The notes under the pieces were generated by a model. That model searched no databases, was not told the origin of the DNA, and worked only from the letters and a program-made list of their open reading frames with translations. From JBEKYD01 sp052325345 (GTDB lineage: Bacteria; Acidobacteriota; Terriglobia; Bryobacterales; Bryobacteraceae): a DNA stretch of 46,564 nt. Positions 9,233-17,301 of the stretch are shown here, in pieces. The stretch is taken from positions 1 to 46,564 of the forward strand of contig JBKQVG010000007.1 in assembly GCA_052325345.1 (NCBI GenBank), read 5' to 3'. Every line of letters starts with the position of its first letter. Positions within the stretch are counted from its first letter, which is position 1. Both the position numbers and the translations under genes were made by a program.

Positions 9233-9550
9233 CTACACGCAGCCGGTGGGTTTGGGCAGTCCGGCAAGCTTGCAAGCCCCCTTGGCTGGACCGGACGGGA
9301 ACAGCTTATAGATCTCGTTGAGCTTGAATCCCGTCTCTTTGCACACTTTCCGGACCATGGGAGCGATGCCGAACTGGAGGTAGTAACTTCTCAGGTAGTT
9401 GATGACCTTCCAGTGGTCCTCGGTGAGCTCCGTCACTCCTTCGGTAGTCGCGAAATCGCAAGCGACTTTCTGGTTCCAGATTTCCGGTTCCTGCAAAAAA
9501 CCGTCTTCATCGACATCGTATTTCCTGCCGTTGGCTTCAAATATTGGCAC
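9233..9550 (-). CDS. dsrC: DsrC, sulfur-carrier substrate of DsrAB and DsrMK
   Basis: A 105-residue protein matching DsrC over its full length, with the swinging C-terminal arm GACKLAGLPKPTGCV. Both redox cysteines are present: the penultimate residue (Cys104) and a second 11 residues earlier (Cys93). This identifies a true DsrC rather than a TusE-like or single-Cys relative. DsrAB loads sulfite-derived sulfur between these cysteines, and DsrK reduces the trisulfide. The start is a GTG with GGAGG 9 nt upstream. It sits between dsrL and dsrTMKJOP, placing the carrier gene between those for its two partner enzyme systems. Confidence 0.97.
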   Translation of the reverse strand: MPIFEANGRKYDVDEDGFLQEPEIWNQKVACDFATTEGVTELTEDHWKVINYLRSYYLQFGIAPMVRKVCKETGFKLNEIYKLFPSGPAKGACKLAGLPKPTGCV

Positions 9551-9571
9551 TGTCCAGTACCTCCAAATTCG

Positions 9572-11233
9572 CTAATTCATCTCGATGTAACCGCAGGGGC
9601 AGGCATCGGCACACTTCTTGCAGCCGTTGCACAGCTCCAGCTTGACTTTGTAATGTTCTCCCTTGGGCAGCTTGACGAAGCAGTTGTTGGTGCAGTACAT
9701 CCAGCAGGTTTCGCAGTCCATGCACATGCCGCAGGACATGCACCGTTTGGCCTCATCGAGCACCTCCGCCTCGGCCAGCCCCAGTTGGATCTCGATATCG
9801 GCGGAGCGCCGCTCTACCGACACGCGCGCGCGCTCGTGGCGCGCAGCCGGCTTGTACCAATCGAGTTTCACGGTTTCCGGGCCGATGCAAGGCGCGGGAA
9901 CCGGCCGGTCGATGGCCGTGGCGCGGATCCGCGCATCGATGGCTTCGGCGGCGAAGCGGCCTTGGGCGATGGCGATGGTCACCAGCCCTAGCTCCACACC
10001 GTCGCCACCGGCGAAAACGCCTTCCATGCCGGGAACGGCAGCGTTCTGGGCCTCGATCCACTGCCCTCCGTTGGCGACTTTGTCGAGGCCATCCAGCCGC
10101 GGTTGCTGGCTGATGGCGGCGATAATCGTGGCCGCCTCCAGGTCGAACTCGGAGCCGGCGCGCGGCACCGGCCTGGGCCGGCCGGAGGAGTCCGGCGCTC
10201 CGAGGTCCATGCGGATACACCGCAAGCCCACGGCCTGGCCGTTCCGCCGAAGCACTTCCACCGGAGCCGTGAGAAATTGGATCTCGACGCCTTCCTCCAG
10301 GGCTCCCTCGATTTCCGGTCTAATGGCGGGCATTTCGGAACGGGACCGGCGGTACAGGATCGTAACATCGGCCCCCAGGCGTTTGCCGACGCGGGCGGAA
10401 TCGATGGCGGTGTCGCCGCCGCCGATCACCAGCACCTTTCCGCCGACATGAACCTCTTCGCCGCTATTGACACGGTTGAGGAATTCGGTCCCGGTGTAGA
10501 CATTCGGCGCATCCTCCCCGGGGATGCGCAACTGGATGCCACGGTGGGCGCCGATGCCCACGAACACGGCCTTGTAATCGCTGCGCAGCCGCTCCAGGGA
10601 CACGCCGGAGCCGATGACCGCGTTACACCGCAGCTCGACACCGAGATCCAGGATGCGTTGGATTTCGGCATCGAGAACGTTGCGGGGCAGGCGATACGCG
10701 GGAATGCCGTAGCGCAGCATCCCGCCCGGACGGCTGAACGCCTCGAAAACCGTGACCCGATACCCGCGGCGCGCGAGTTGGTAGGCGCAGGAGAGGCCGG
10801 CCGGCCCGGCGCCGATGACGGCGATGTTTTCGGCGCGTTTCTCATCGGCGAGCCGGGGGAGCTTGAGCCCCCGCTCGATTCCGAAATCGCCGATGAACTG
10901 CTCCAGCGCATTGATCGCGACTCCGCCGTCCTTCTCGCGCCGGTTGCAGGCGTCCTCGCAAGGATGCGGGCAGACGCGGCCGCAGACGGCGGGAAACGGA
11001 TTGCGTTCCGCGATGATGCCCCACGCGATGCGATAGGCTTCCTCGCTGCTGCGGCCGTACGCTTCGGCCTGGGCGATGGTGGTGAGCCAGCCCCGGATAT
11101 CCGTGCCGCTGGGACAGCCGCCGCCGCAAGGCGCCGCCTTGGCTACATAAGCCGGCCGCAACGGGCTGATTTCCCCGCCCGACGGAGCGGCTGCCTTAAT
11201 CACCGGTTTTTTGACTTGCTTGAAGAGCGGCAT
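9572..11233 (-). CDS. dsrL: DsrL, NAD(P)H:acceptor oxidoreductase partner of DsrAB
   Basis: A 553-residue flavoprotein of the glutamate synthase small-subunit type. The N-terminal cysteine region includes CGGGCPSGTDIRGW and CGRVCPHPCEDAC. An FAD site (VIGAGPAGLSCAYQLARRG) is near residue 135, and a nucleotide site (LVIGGGDTAIDSARVGKRLG) follows about 145 residues later. The C-terminus carries iron-sulfur motifs (CMSCGMCMDC and CNGCKKCADACPCG). It is shorter than the roughly 650-residue DsrL of Allochromatium, as described for the DsrL-2 type. It would carry electrons between NAD(P)H and DsrAB. The gene is 21 nt upstream of dsrC and 9 nt after a ferritin-like gene. DsrL is unusual in strains that also have dsrD. 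Confidence 0.88.
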   Translation of the reverse strand: MPLFKQVKKPVIKAAAPSGGEISPLRPAYVAKAAPCGGGCPSGTDIRGWLTTIAQAEAYGRSSEEAYRIAWGIIAERNPFPAVCGRVCPHPCEDACNRREKDGGVAINALEQFIGDFGIERGLKLPRLADEKRAENIAVIGAGPAGLSCAYQLARRGYRVTVFEAFSRPGGMLRYGIPAYRLPRNVLDAEIQRILDLGVELRCNAVIGSGVSLERLRSDYKAVFVGIGAHRGIQLRIPGEDAPNVYTGTEFLNRVNSGEEVHVGGKVLVIGGGDTAIDSARVGKRLGADVTILYRRSRSEMPAIRPEIEGALEEGVEIQFLTAPVEVLRRNGQAVGLRCIRMDLGAPDSSGRPRPVPRAGSEFDLEAATIIAAISQQPRLDGLDKVANGGQWIEAQNAAVPGMEGVFAGGDGVELGLVTIAIAQGRFAAEAIDARIRATAIDRPVPAPCIGPETVKLDWYKPAARHERARVSVERRSADIEIQLGLAEAEVLDEAKRCMSCGMCMDCETCWMYCTNNCFVKLPKGEHYKVKLELCNGCKKCADACPCGYIEMN

Positions 11234-11242
11234 GGCTGGGCC

Positions 11243-11677
11243 TTACGCGTAGGGGTAAATATTGCGTTTGAAATCCTCGAGCTGTCCGAGAAGACGGTCG
11301 TGCTTTTTCTCGTCCTCGATCAGGTACGTGAGCAGGTGCCGCTGCACGAACAAGCGGCAGTTTTTGAGCGCCTTCTCGGCCAGCTCGATCGTCTCCTTCT
11401 CCATGGCGGCGTGCTTTTCCACCATCTCCCAAATGTCGCCCAACTCTTCGGGAGTCAGGGAGAAAGCCTGGCGCTCGATGCCATCGAGCAGCACCTGCTG
11501 CACCCTGTAGTGCATTTCAGAGTCCTGGCGGATGATTTCCATGAGCAGCCGGATCAACGGGTTCTTGGTCTTGGCGATGACCTCGGTGGTATGGGAAATG
11601 GTGGCCGTTTCGAGGGCTTGCCAGTTTTCCAGAATGGCGGTCAGTTCTTCGGGGTTCGAGGCGGTCTTGGCGGGCAT
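11243..11677 (-). CDS. ferritin/rubrerythrin-like helical protein in dsr operon
   Basis: A 144-residue, almost entirely helical protein. Two EXXH motifs are visible, in IIRQDSEMHYR and IEDEKKHDRLL, with further glutamates (EKHAAMEKETIE) between them. That is the ligand pattern of a ferritin-like di-iron four-helix bundle. The ATG at 11677 has AGGAGA upstream. It lies 13 nt after dsrB and 9 nt before dsrL, so it is made together with the sulfite reductase. It may protect DsrAB from oxygen or peroxide, store iron, or act on a sulfur species. Function is inferred from fold and place. No dsr gene name is assigned. Confidence 0.68.
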   Translation of the reverse strand: MPAKTASNPEELTAILENWQALETATISHTTEVIAKTKNPLIRLLMEIIRQDSEMHYRVQQVLLDGIERQAFSLTPEELGDIWEMVEKHAAMEKETIELAEKALKNCRLFVQRHLLTYLIEDEKKHDRLLGQLEDFKRNIYPYA

Positions 11678-11690
11678 CTCCAATCTCCTT

Positions 11691-12770
11691 TCAAAAGCGG
11701 ATGTGCGCCGACCGCGCGTAGGTCTGGCCCGCGTGCCGGAAATCGTCAATGTGGTACCGGGTGAATTCGATACCGGTCAACTGAAAGAATCGCGGCCAGC
11801 CGATGCGCTCGATCCATTCGCCCAGGCGTTCGTACTTGCGCGCGTGGGATGCGTAGACGTCCACGATGTTCACGACGGCGTCCACGACTTCGGGCCAGCG
11901 AGGCGGGTTATTGGGAATGAAGGGAATCGCCAGCTTGGTGAATTTCGGAGTGCTGCGCGCGTTGCTCACCTTGCCGCCCACCCAGATGGAAAGCCCGTCG
12001 TTCTCCGGATCGTTGAGGGGCATAGCGGGGCACACGGTGTAGCAATTGCCGCAGTACATGCACTGATCTTCGATGACTTCCACCGATTGCTTGCCATCCG
12101 CCGTGGCCGGCCGGATGGCGCCCGTGGGACACGACGCAATCAGGGTGGGAATCTCGCAGACCTTGTGCAGGATGTCGTTCCGGACCTTGGGCGGCTTCCG
12201 GTGTATGCCCAGCACGGCGATGTCGGAGCAATGCACGGCGCCGCACATGTTCAGGCAGCAGGCCACCGCGATCCGCAGCTTGGCTGGCAAGTTCTGCTCC
12301 ACGAAGTGCGGAAAGAGCGCGTCCATCATGCACTTCACCAGGCCGGAAGCGTCGGTGGCGGAAGAGTGGCAGTGCACCCATCCCTGTGTATGGACGATGT
12401 TGCTGATGCTGTTATTGGTGCCGCCGACGGGGAAGCCCGCCTGGTGAAGCTCCTGTTTCAGGGGTTCGATTTTGGCCTGATCCTCGAGCAGGAACTCCAC
12501 GTTATTGCGGCTGGTGAAGCGGAGAAAGCCGCCGCAGTACTTGTCGGCCAGGTCGGCAAAGAGCCGGATGGTATGTACGCTCAGCAGGCGGGGCGAGGCC
12601 GCCCGGACGGTGTAGAGCTTCTCGCCCGATTCGGCAACATGGCAGAGCACGCCCGGAGCGAGGGTTGTGTGGTACATCCACTGTCCGTAGTTTCGCTTGA
12701 TGACCGGCGGCAGGAACTTCGCGTAGTTTGGCGGTCCGATGTCGGTGATTCGTTTCGGTTGGGTGCTCAT
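11691..12770 (-). CDS. dsrB: DsrB, dissimilatory sulfite reductase beta subunit
   Basis: The 359-residue subunit carries the CCLNMCGAVHCSD segment that binds the [4Fe-4S]-siroheme pair, and a ferredoxin domain with CPTGAI and CMYCGNCYTVCP motifs. DsrB holds the catalytically active siroheme in the alpha2beta2 enzyme that reduces sulfite while DsrC docks. The start overlaps the dsrA stop as ATGA. Length and motifs are normal for the bacterial DsrB family. Whether it groups with reductive or oxidative types needs a tree. The presence of dsrD, qmoABC and sat on the same fragment favours the reductive type. Confidence 0.97.
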   Translation of the reverse strand: MSTQPKRITDIGPPNYAKFLPPVIKRNYGQWMYHTTLAPGVLCHVAESGEKLYTVRAASPRLLSVHTIRLFADLADKYCGGFLRFTSRNNVEFLLEDQAKIEPLKQELHQAGFPVGGTNNSISNIVHTQGWVHCHSSATDASGLVKCMMDALFPHFVEQNLPAKLRIAVACCLNMCGAVHCSDIAVLGIHRKPPKVRNDILHKVCEIPTLIASCPTGAIRPATADGKQSVEVIEDQCMYCGNCYTVCPAMPLNDPENDGLSIWVGGKVSNARSTPKFTKLAIPFIPNNPPRWPEVVDAVVNIVDVYASHARKYERLGEWIERIGWPRFFQLTGIEFTRYHIDDFRHAGQTYARSAHIRF

Positions 12771-13975
12771 GCTTTGGCCTCCTCGCTCGCTGGCTCTTTG
12801 GTTTGGAAAAAGATGTAAGGGTTGTCGCGCGGCGCGTTCACCATTTCCGGCACCGGGTCGAGACCAATCGCATCCAGGAAGCTGGGCATCCCCACGCGCT
12901 GGATCAGCTCTCCGACTCTCTCCCGGTTCTTGCCGTACTCATCCCAGAAGTCCCAAATCCGCGAGACCAGTTCCTTGATCGTATCGAGCAACTCCGCGGC
13001 GGGGACGAACGGGATCAGCACGGACGAGAGCAGCGCCCCTTGCAAAATCGGCGCTTTGGCGCCGATCAGAATGGCCGCGCCGCGCTCCTTGCCGGGCCGC
13101 AACGCCTTCGGCATCACGTTGATGCAGTGCATGCAGCGGACACACTCGCTGTTTGCAATCGCCAGTTTCGCGCCATCCCACGCCATGCAACGGGTGGGGC
13201 ACCGGTCACAAACGTCTTTCTGGATGTCCAGGCCCGCCGCCGCGTATTCGGCCACGGCCGCGTCGTCCTGCTGAATCTCGTCCTTCCAGATGCCGATGAT
13301 CGACAGGTCCGAGCGCGCCGCCGCCGCCACGCAATCGTTGGGGCAGCCGGCACACTTGAATTTAAACTTGTAGGGAAACGGCGGCCGGTGGAGCTCGTCC
13401 TGGTAGGCGTGGGTCAGGTCGTCGCACAGCTTCAGGGTGTCGTAGCAGGCCCATTCGCAGCGCGCGGGACCGACGCAGGCGGACGGTGTCCGCACGCACG
13501 ACCCCGAGCCGCCCAGGTCGAAACCGGCCGCGGTCAGCTCGGCGAAGGTGGGCTCGAGCTCGTCGGTCTTGGTCCCCAGGAAGATGATGTCTCCCGTGGA
13601 ACCGTGCATGTTGGTGAGGCCGGAGCCATGGCGCTCCCAGATGCCGCAGAGAGTCCGCAATGCGCCGCTCGTGTAGAACCAGCCGGAGGGCTGGTTCACG
13701 CGCAGGGTGTGGAAGTGCGCCACCTCGGGGAACTGCTCGGGGACGTCGCTGTAGCGGCCGATCACGCCGCCTCCATAACCGAGCACGCCCACGATGCCGC
13801 CGTGCTTCCAGTGCCCCTTCTTCTCCTCGTAGGAGAGCTCAAGCTGCCCCAGCAGGTCGTCGCACATCGGGCTGACGTCCTCGGTCTTTTTGATCTCCGT
13901 CACAAAACTTGGCCAGGGTCCCTTTTCCAACTCGTCCAGCAACGGCGTTTTGCGTTTTCCGTTTTCGTTCGCCAT
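12767..13975 (-). CDS. dsrA: DsrA, dissimilatory sulfite reductase alpha subunit
   Basis: A 402-residue protein with the siroheme/[4Fe-4S] segments CVGPARCEWAC and KCAGCPNDC, and a ferredoxin domain with CDRCPTRC and CVRCMHCINVMP. The N-terminus includes GGGVIGRYSDVPEQFPEVAHFHTLRV-type family sequence and the GSTGDIIFLGT region. With DsrB it forms the cytoplasmic sulfite reductase. The ATG has GGAG about 10 nt upstream and lies 42 nt after qmoC, one of the larger gaps in the operon. A short tandem duplication of the qmoC end occupies that gap. dsrB follows with a 4-nt overlap. Confidence 0.97.
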   Translation of the reverse strand: MANENGKRKTPLLDELEKGPWPSFVTEIKKTEDVSPMCDDLLGQLELSYEEKKGHWKHGGIVGVLGYGGGVIGRYSDVPEQFPEVAHFHTLRVNQPSGWFYTSGALRTLCGIWERHGSGLTNMHGSTGDIIFLGTKTDELEPTFAELTAAGFDLGGSGSCVRTPSACVGPARCEWACYDTLKLCDDLTHAYQDELHRPPFPYKFKFKCAGCPNDCVAAAARSDLSIIGIWKDEIQQDDAAVAEYAAAGLDIQKDVCDRCPTRCMAWDGAKLAIANSECVRCMHCINVMPKALRPGKERGAAILIGAKAPILQGALLSSVLIPFVPAAELLDTIKELVSRIWDFWDEYGKNRERVGELIQRVGMPSFLDAIGLDPVPEMVNAPRDNPYIFFQTKEPASEEAKA

Positions 13976-13991
13976 GCGTGTTTCTCCTTCT

Positions 13992-14036
13992 TACTCAAAA
14001 AGCGCCACTCCAAAACGCTACTCAGACTCCAAAGCG
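13992..14036. repeat. imperfect tandem duplication at the qmoC/dsrA junction
   Basis: Read on the plus strand, a TACTCA element followed by ACTCCAAAACGC (up to 14018) is followed at once by a second TACTCA element and ACTCCAAAGCGC (up to 14036). The second copy encodes the last codons of qmoC on the minus strand and the first lies in the gap before dsrA. It looks like a slippage duplication that lengthened the spacer between the two genes. Confidence 0.45.
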
Positions 14037-15160
14037 CTGCTTTTCACCGCGGCGATGTAAATCGCCAGCGGCCGGTAAAGCAGGTGCGCCCACTTCCCAA
14101 ATGGAACTTCCACGACCAGCATCGGCACGGCGACCGCCAGATGGACCAAATAGAGAACATAGGTCGGCATCGGGAGGTCGAGGAGCCGGAACACATTGAG
14201 AAGCGTGCCGGTCAGCGCCGTAAGAAACAGCAGCCCCGGAAACAGCCAGTCCGACATCTGGCTGAAACGGTGCATCTCCCCGCGCTTGCCGAGCCGGTCC
14301 GCGATCATCCACCCGGTCGCCCCAAGCAGGACTGCCGACGCGTAATAGCCAAGCAGGCTGTTCCAGTGGAAGCTGCGATCCTGCACCTGGAACCATGGCA
14401 GGAACACCACGACCAGAATAAAAATGGTCGCGTAGCCGCTGACCAGGACCAGGTGACGCACCCAATTCTTGATGGAATCCGCGCCCCGGCACTCCTTCCA
14501 CCGCTTCTGCGTCACTCCTTGCACAATCAAGCCGGGCAGGTACTTGAGATAGACGCTGTACGGGATTTTTCCGCCTCGCGTGGCGGCCAGGAACATGCGC
14601 GTGGCGTTTCCCAGCAGGAGCAGGCCGAGCACCAGCGCCAGAGTGGTGTCGCCGATGTGCACGATCTCGGTGGGCGCGAATTTGTCGAGCATCACGGTCG
14701 AGAGCGCCTTCGGGCCCGACCGGCTCAGCAGACCGAAACCGAAGTTGTGCGGCAGCGTAAACAGCAGCACCACCACCAGGGCCGTGAGCAGCAGGGCGCC
14801 GATATTCCAGCCCTCCCAGCGGTACATCAGGCGCGACAACCCCGTCCAATCGTATTGAGCCGTCAGGTAACGGCGCAGGGCCATCATGGCCTCGCCGGGG
14901 TTCGCCTTTCGCGGGCAACTTTGCGAGCAGTCGCCGCAGTAGTGACAGAGCCAGGGCCCCACGTCCGCCAGCACCTTATCTTTGAGACCCCATTGGGCGT
15001 GAAGCATCTGCTGGCGCGGGAAACCGTTCTCCTGGGGCGAAAGGGAGCAGACGGAAGTGCAGGTGGAACACTGCATGCACTTCTTCAGGTCGGCGCCGCC
15101 GGCCGCCATCACGCTCGCGATCAGCTCGACATCGGGCTCGACTACCATCGCATCCGCCAT
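14018..15160 (-). CDS. qmoC: QmoC, membrane subunit of quinone-interacting oxidoreductase
   Basis: The 380-residue protein joins an HdrC-like N-terminus with two [4Fe-4S] motifs (CMQCSTCTSVC and CHYCGDCSQSCP) to a C-terminal HdrE-like cytochrome b membrane domain with about six helices. This fusion defines QmoC. It takes electrons from menaquinol and passes them through QmoAB to APS reductase. The ATG at 15160 lies 2 nt after the qmoB stop. An upstream extension of the frame would run into qmoB. The gene is followed by dsrA, which directly joins the APS-reducing and sulfite-reducing blocks. Confidence 0.95.
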   Translation of the reverse strand: MADAMVVEPDVELIASVMAAGGADLKKCMQCSTCTSVCSLSPQENGFPRQQMLHAQWGLKDKVLADVGPWLCHYCGDCSQSCPRKANPGEAMMALRRYLTAQYDWTGLSRLMYRWEGWNIGALLLTALVVVLLFTLPHNFGFGLLSRSGPKALSTVMLDKFAPTEIVHIGDTTLALVLGLLLLGNATRMFLAATRGGKIPYSVYLKYLPGLIVQGVTQKRWKECRGADSIKNWVRHLVLVSGYATIFILVVVFLPWFQVQDRSFHWNSLLGYYASAVLLGATGWMIADRLGKRGEMHRFSQMSDWLFPGLLFLTALTGTLLNVFRLLDLPMPTYVLYLVHLAVAVPMLVVEVPFGKWAHLLYRPLAIYIAAVKSSALESE

Positions 15161-15162
15161 GT

Positions 15163-17301
15163 TCAGAAACCCTTGTACGGATTCGGTCCCAATTCCCGCA
15201 TCCGGTTCACGAAACCATCGAACAGCGCCGGCAGCTTGTCCCATTCATCGATGGCCAACTGCGTCAATTGCAGGCGCTCGGGCTCGAGTTGCAACCGCTG
15301 GAGAGTCTCTTTCACGTTCTCCAGCCGCCGCGCGGCGAGCTCGCTGCCCTTGGTGAAATGACACTGATAATCGTCGCCGTATTTGCAGCCGACCAGGATC
15401 ACTCCATCGATGCCGCGCGAAAGGGCGTCCGCGATCCATACAATATTCATCGAGCCCAGGCAGCGCAGGGGGATAACCCGGACGCTGGGATCGTACTGGC
15501 GCCGCTTCAGTCCGGCGAGATCGAGCGCGGGATAGGCGTCGTTCTCGCACACCAGGGCAAGCACGCGCGGCTTCTCCTCATCTTCATCGGGAACTTCGAT
15601 GGCCTTGATCATGGACGCAATCATGTCCACCGAGTAATTGGAGAAGGAAACAATTCGTTCGGGACAGGCGCCCATGCAGACACCGCAGCGCCGGCACCGG
15701 TACAGGTTCGGTTTCGGCGTGCCCTTGGCGTCCTCGTCCAGCGCCCCGAACGGGCACTCTTCGGTGCAGCGCTTGCATTGCGTGCAGCGTTGCAGGAAGA
15801 ACGACGGATACGAAAGATCGCCGCCGCGCGGGTGAACGGCCCGGCCCCGGGCAGCCAGTTCCATGCACTGGATGGCCTTCAGGGCGGCGCCCGCGGCGTC
15901 CTGGCGTGCCTGAGCGGCGTCCATGGGCGCGCGCGCGCCGCCGGCGGCATAAATCCCGGTGCGGCGGGTCTCGTACGGGAAGCACACGAAGTGCGAATCC
16001 GGGAAACCGTCCTGCAGCACCGGCAGTTCCGGTCCCTGCCGGTAGCTCAGTTTCAGGATCTGGTCGCTGCCGTTGGGCACCATGCCGGTGGCCAATACCA
16101 CCAGGTCCACTCTTAAGAGGATGGATTCGCCCAGCAGGGTGTGGTTCACCGTGACTGCCAGCCTTCCATCCGGCGCGTTCTCCACCGATGCCACTTCGCC
16201 CTTGGTAAAGAAATTCAGCGGCTGGTCCTGAACCGCGCGGTAGAACCGCTCGTACTGTCCGGGCGTCCGAATGTCCTTGTAAACCACGTAAGCTTCCGCT
16301 TCCGGATCCTGTTCGTGGATGTAGGTGGTTTGCAGCAGCGTGGTCATGCAGCACGCGGACGAGCAGTACGGCAGATGGTCTTGATCGCGCGATCCGGCAC
16401 ACTGTATGAACAGCACGCGTTTGACGGGCCGTCCGTCGGACGGGCGCACGATCCGTCCCTTGGCGGCCATCTGTTCGAACTCCACGCTGGTAACGACGTT
16501 GGGGCCGATGCCGTATCCAAGATGCGCCAGCCGCGAAGCGTCGTATGGTTTCCACCCCGTCGCCACCACGATGGCGCCGGCGCGAACGGCGTGCCGCTCG
16601 GATTCGGCTTCGATCGTGATGTCGAACATGCCTGGCTGGCCTTCAATCCGGGCAACCTGCGCGGAGCGGAAAACGCGGATGCCGGGGTGGCTCAGCACGG
16701 TATCGATATCCGCTTGAATTCCACCCGGCGCCGGCGCATCGTAAGGAGGTTCGCTCGGAAACCGCTTCTTGACGAGCGCGGCGTGGCCGCCCAAGGTCCC
16801 TTCTTTCTCGACGAGGAAGACCGGGTATCCGGCTTGCGCGGCCCCGAGCGCGGCGCCGATTCCGGTTACGCCGCCGCCCACTACCAGCACCGTCTTCGAA
16901 ATTTCATCGGCCAGCGGCTTCAGCGGTTCCGTTTTCAGCGCGCGCGCGACGCCCATCCGCAGGTAATCCTCGGCCAGCATCTGGGTGTCTTCATCCTGCG
17001 GTTGGTGGCACCAGGCTACGTGCTCGCGGAGGTTGACGCGTTCCACCACGGCGCCGTGATTGAAAGTGAACGACTCCGCCTTGAACCGGGGCGAACAGGC
17101 GGCCACCACCACGGTGTCGACCGTAAGCGCGGCGAGGTCCTGGCGGATCTGGCCGCGGCCTTCGGCGCCACAAAGAGCCGGGTGGCTGCGGCAAACGGCC
17201 GCGTGGCATTGGCCGCCGGCCAGCTTGGCCAGCTTCTCCGTGTCGATGGTTTCGCCGATGGCGCAGCCCGTGCAGATGTACACGCCGAGTTTAGCGGGCA
17301 T
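15163..17301 (-). CDS. qmoB: QmoB, flavin/iron-sulfur subunit (HdrA-MvhD-like)
   Basis: A 712-residue protein with an HdrA-type FAD domain (VVGGGVTGIGAALGAAQAG, about residue 140), two ferredoxin motifs (CTQCKRCTEECPFG and CRRCGVCMGACP) and a C-terminal MvhD/FlpD-like domain (LALVCENDAYPALDLAG onward). It ends in GPNPYKGF, typical of QmoB. This subunit may allow electron bifurcation or confurcation together with QmoA and QmoC next to APS reductase. The start overlaps the last 11 nt of qmoA. Length and architecture match those of sulfate reducers. Confidence 0.95.
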   Translation of the reverse strand: MPAKLGVYICTGCAIGETIDTEKLAKLAGGQCHAAVCRSHPALCGAEGRGQIRQDLAALTVDTVVVAACSPRFKAESFTFNHGAVVERVNLREHVAWCHQPQDEDTQMLAEDYLRMGVARALKTEPLKPLADEISKTVLVVGGGVTGIGAALGAAQAGYPVFLVEKEGTLGGHAALVKKRFPSEPPYDAPAPGGIQADIDTVLSHPGIRVFRSAQVARIEGQPGMFDITIEAESERHAVRAGAIVVATGWKPYDASRLAHLGYGIGPNVVTSVEFEQMAAKGRIVRPSDGRPVKRVLFIQCAGSRDQDHLPYCSSACCMTTLLQTTYIHEQDPEAEAYVVYKDIRTPGQYERFYRAVQDQPLNFFTKGEVASVENAPDGRLAVTVNHTLLGESILLRVDLVVLATGMVPNGSDQILKLSYRQGPELPVLQDGFPDSHFVCFPYETRRTGIYAAGGARAPMDAAQARQDAAGAALKAIQCMELAARGRAVHPRGGDLSYPSFFLQRCTQCKRCTEECPFGALDEDAKGTPKPNLYRCRRCGVCMGACPERIVSFSNYSVDMIASMIKAIEVPDEDEEKPRVLALVCENDAYPALDLAGLKRRQYDPSVRVIPLRCLGSMNIVWIADALSRGIDGVILVGCKYGDDYQCHFTKGSELAARRLENVKETLQRLQLEPERLQLTQLAIDEWDKLPALFDGFVNRMRELGPNPYKGF

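Noticed and set aside
10103..11764. Plus-strand open frame of 553 codons opposite dsrL
   Set aside because: Mirror of dsrL and the ferritin-like gene with biased composition. Not supported as a gene.
12803..15361. Plus-strand open frame of about 850 codons opposite dsrA and qmoC
   Set aside because: It is fully antisense to two certain genes, has no family resemblance and a His/Arg/Gln-rich composition typical of the reverse strand of GC-rich genes.
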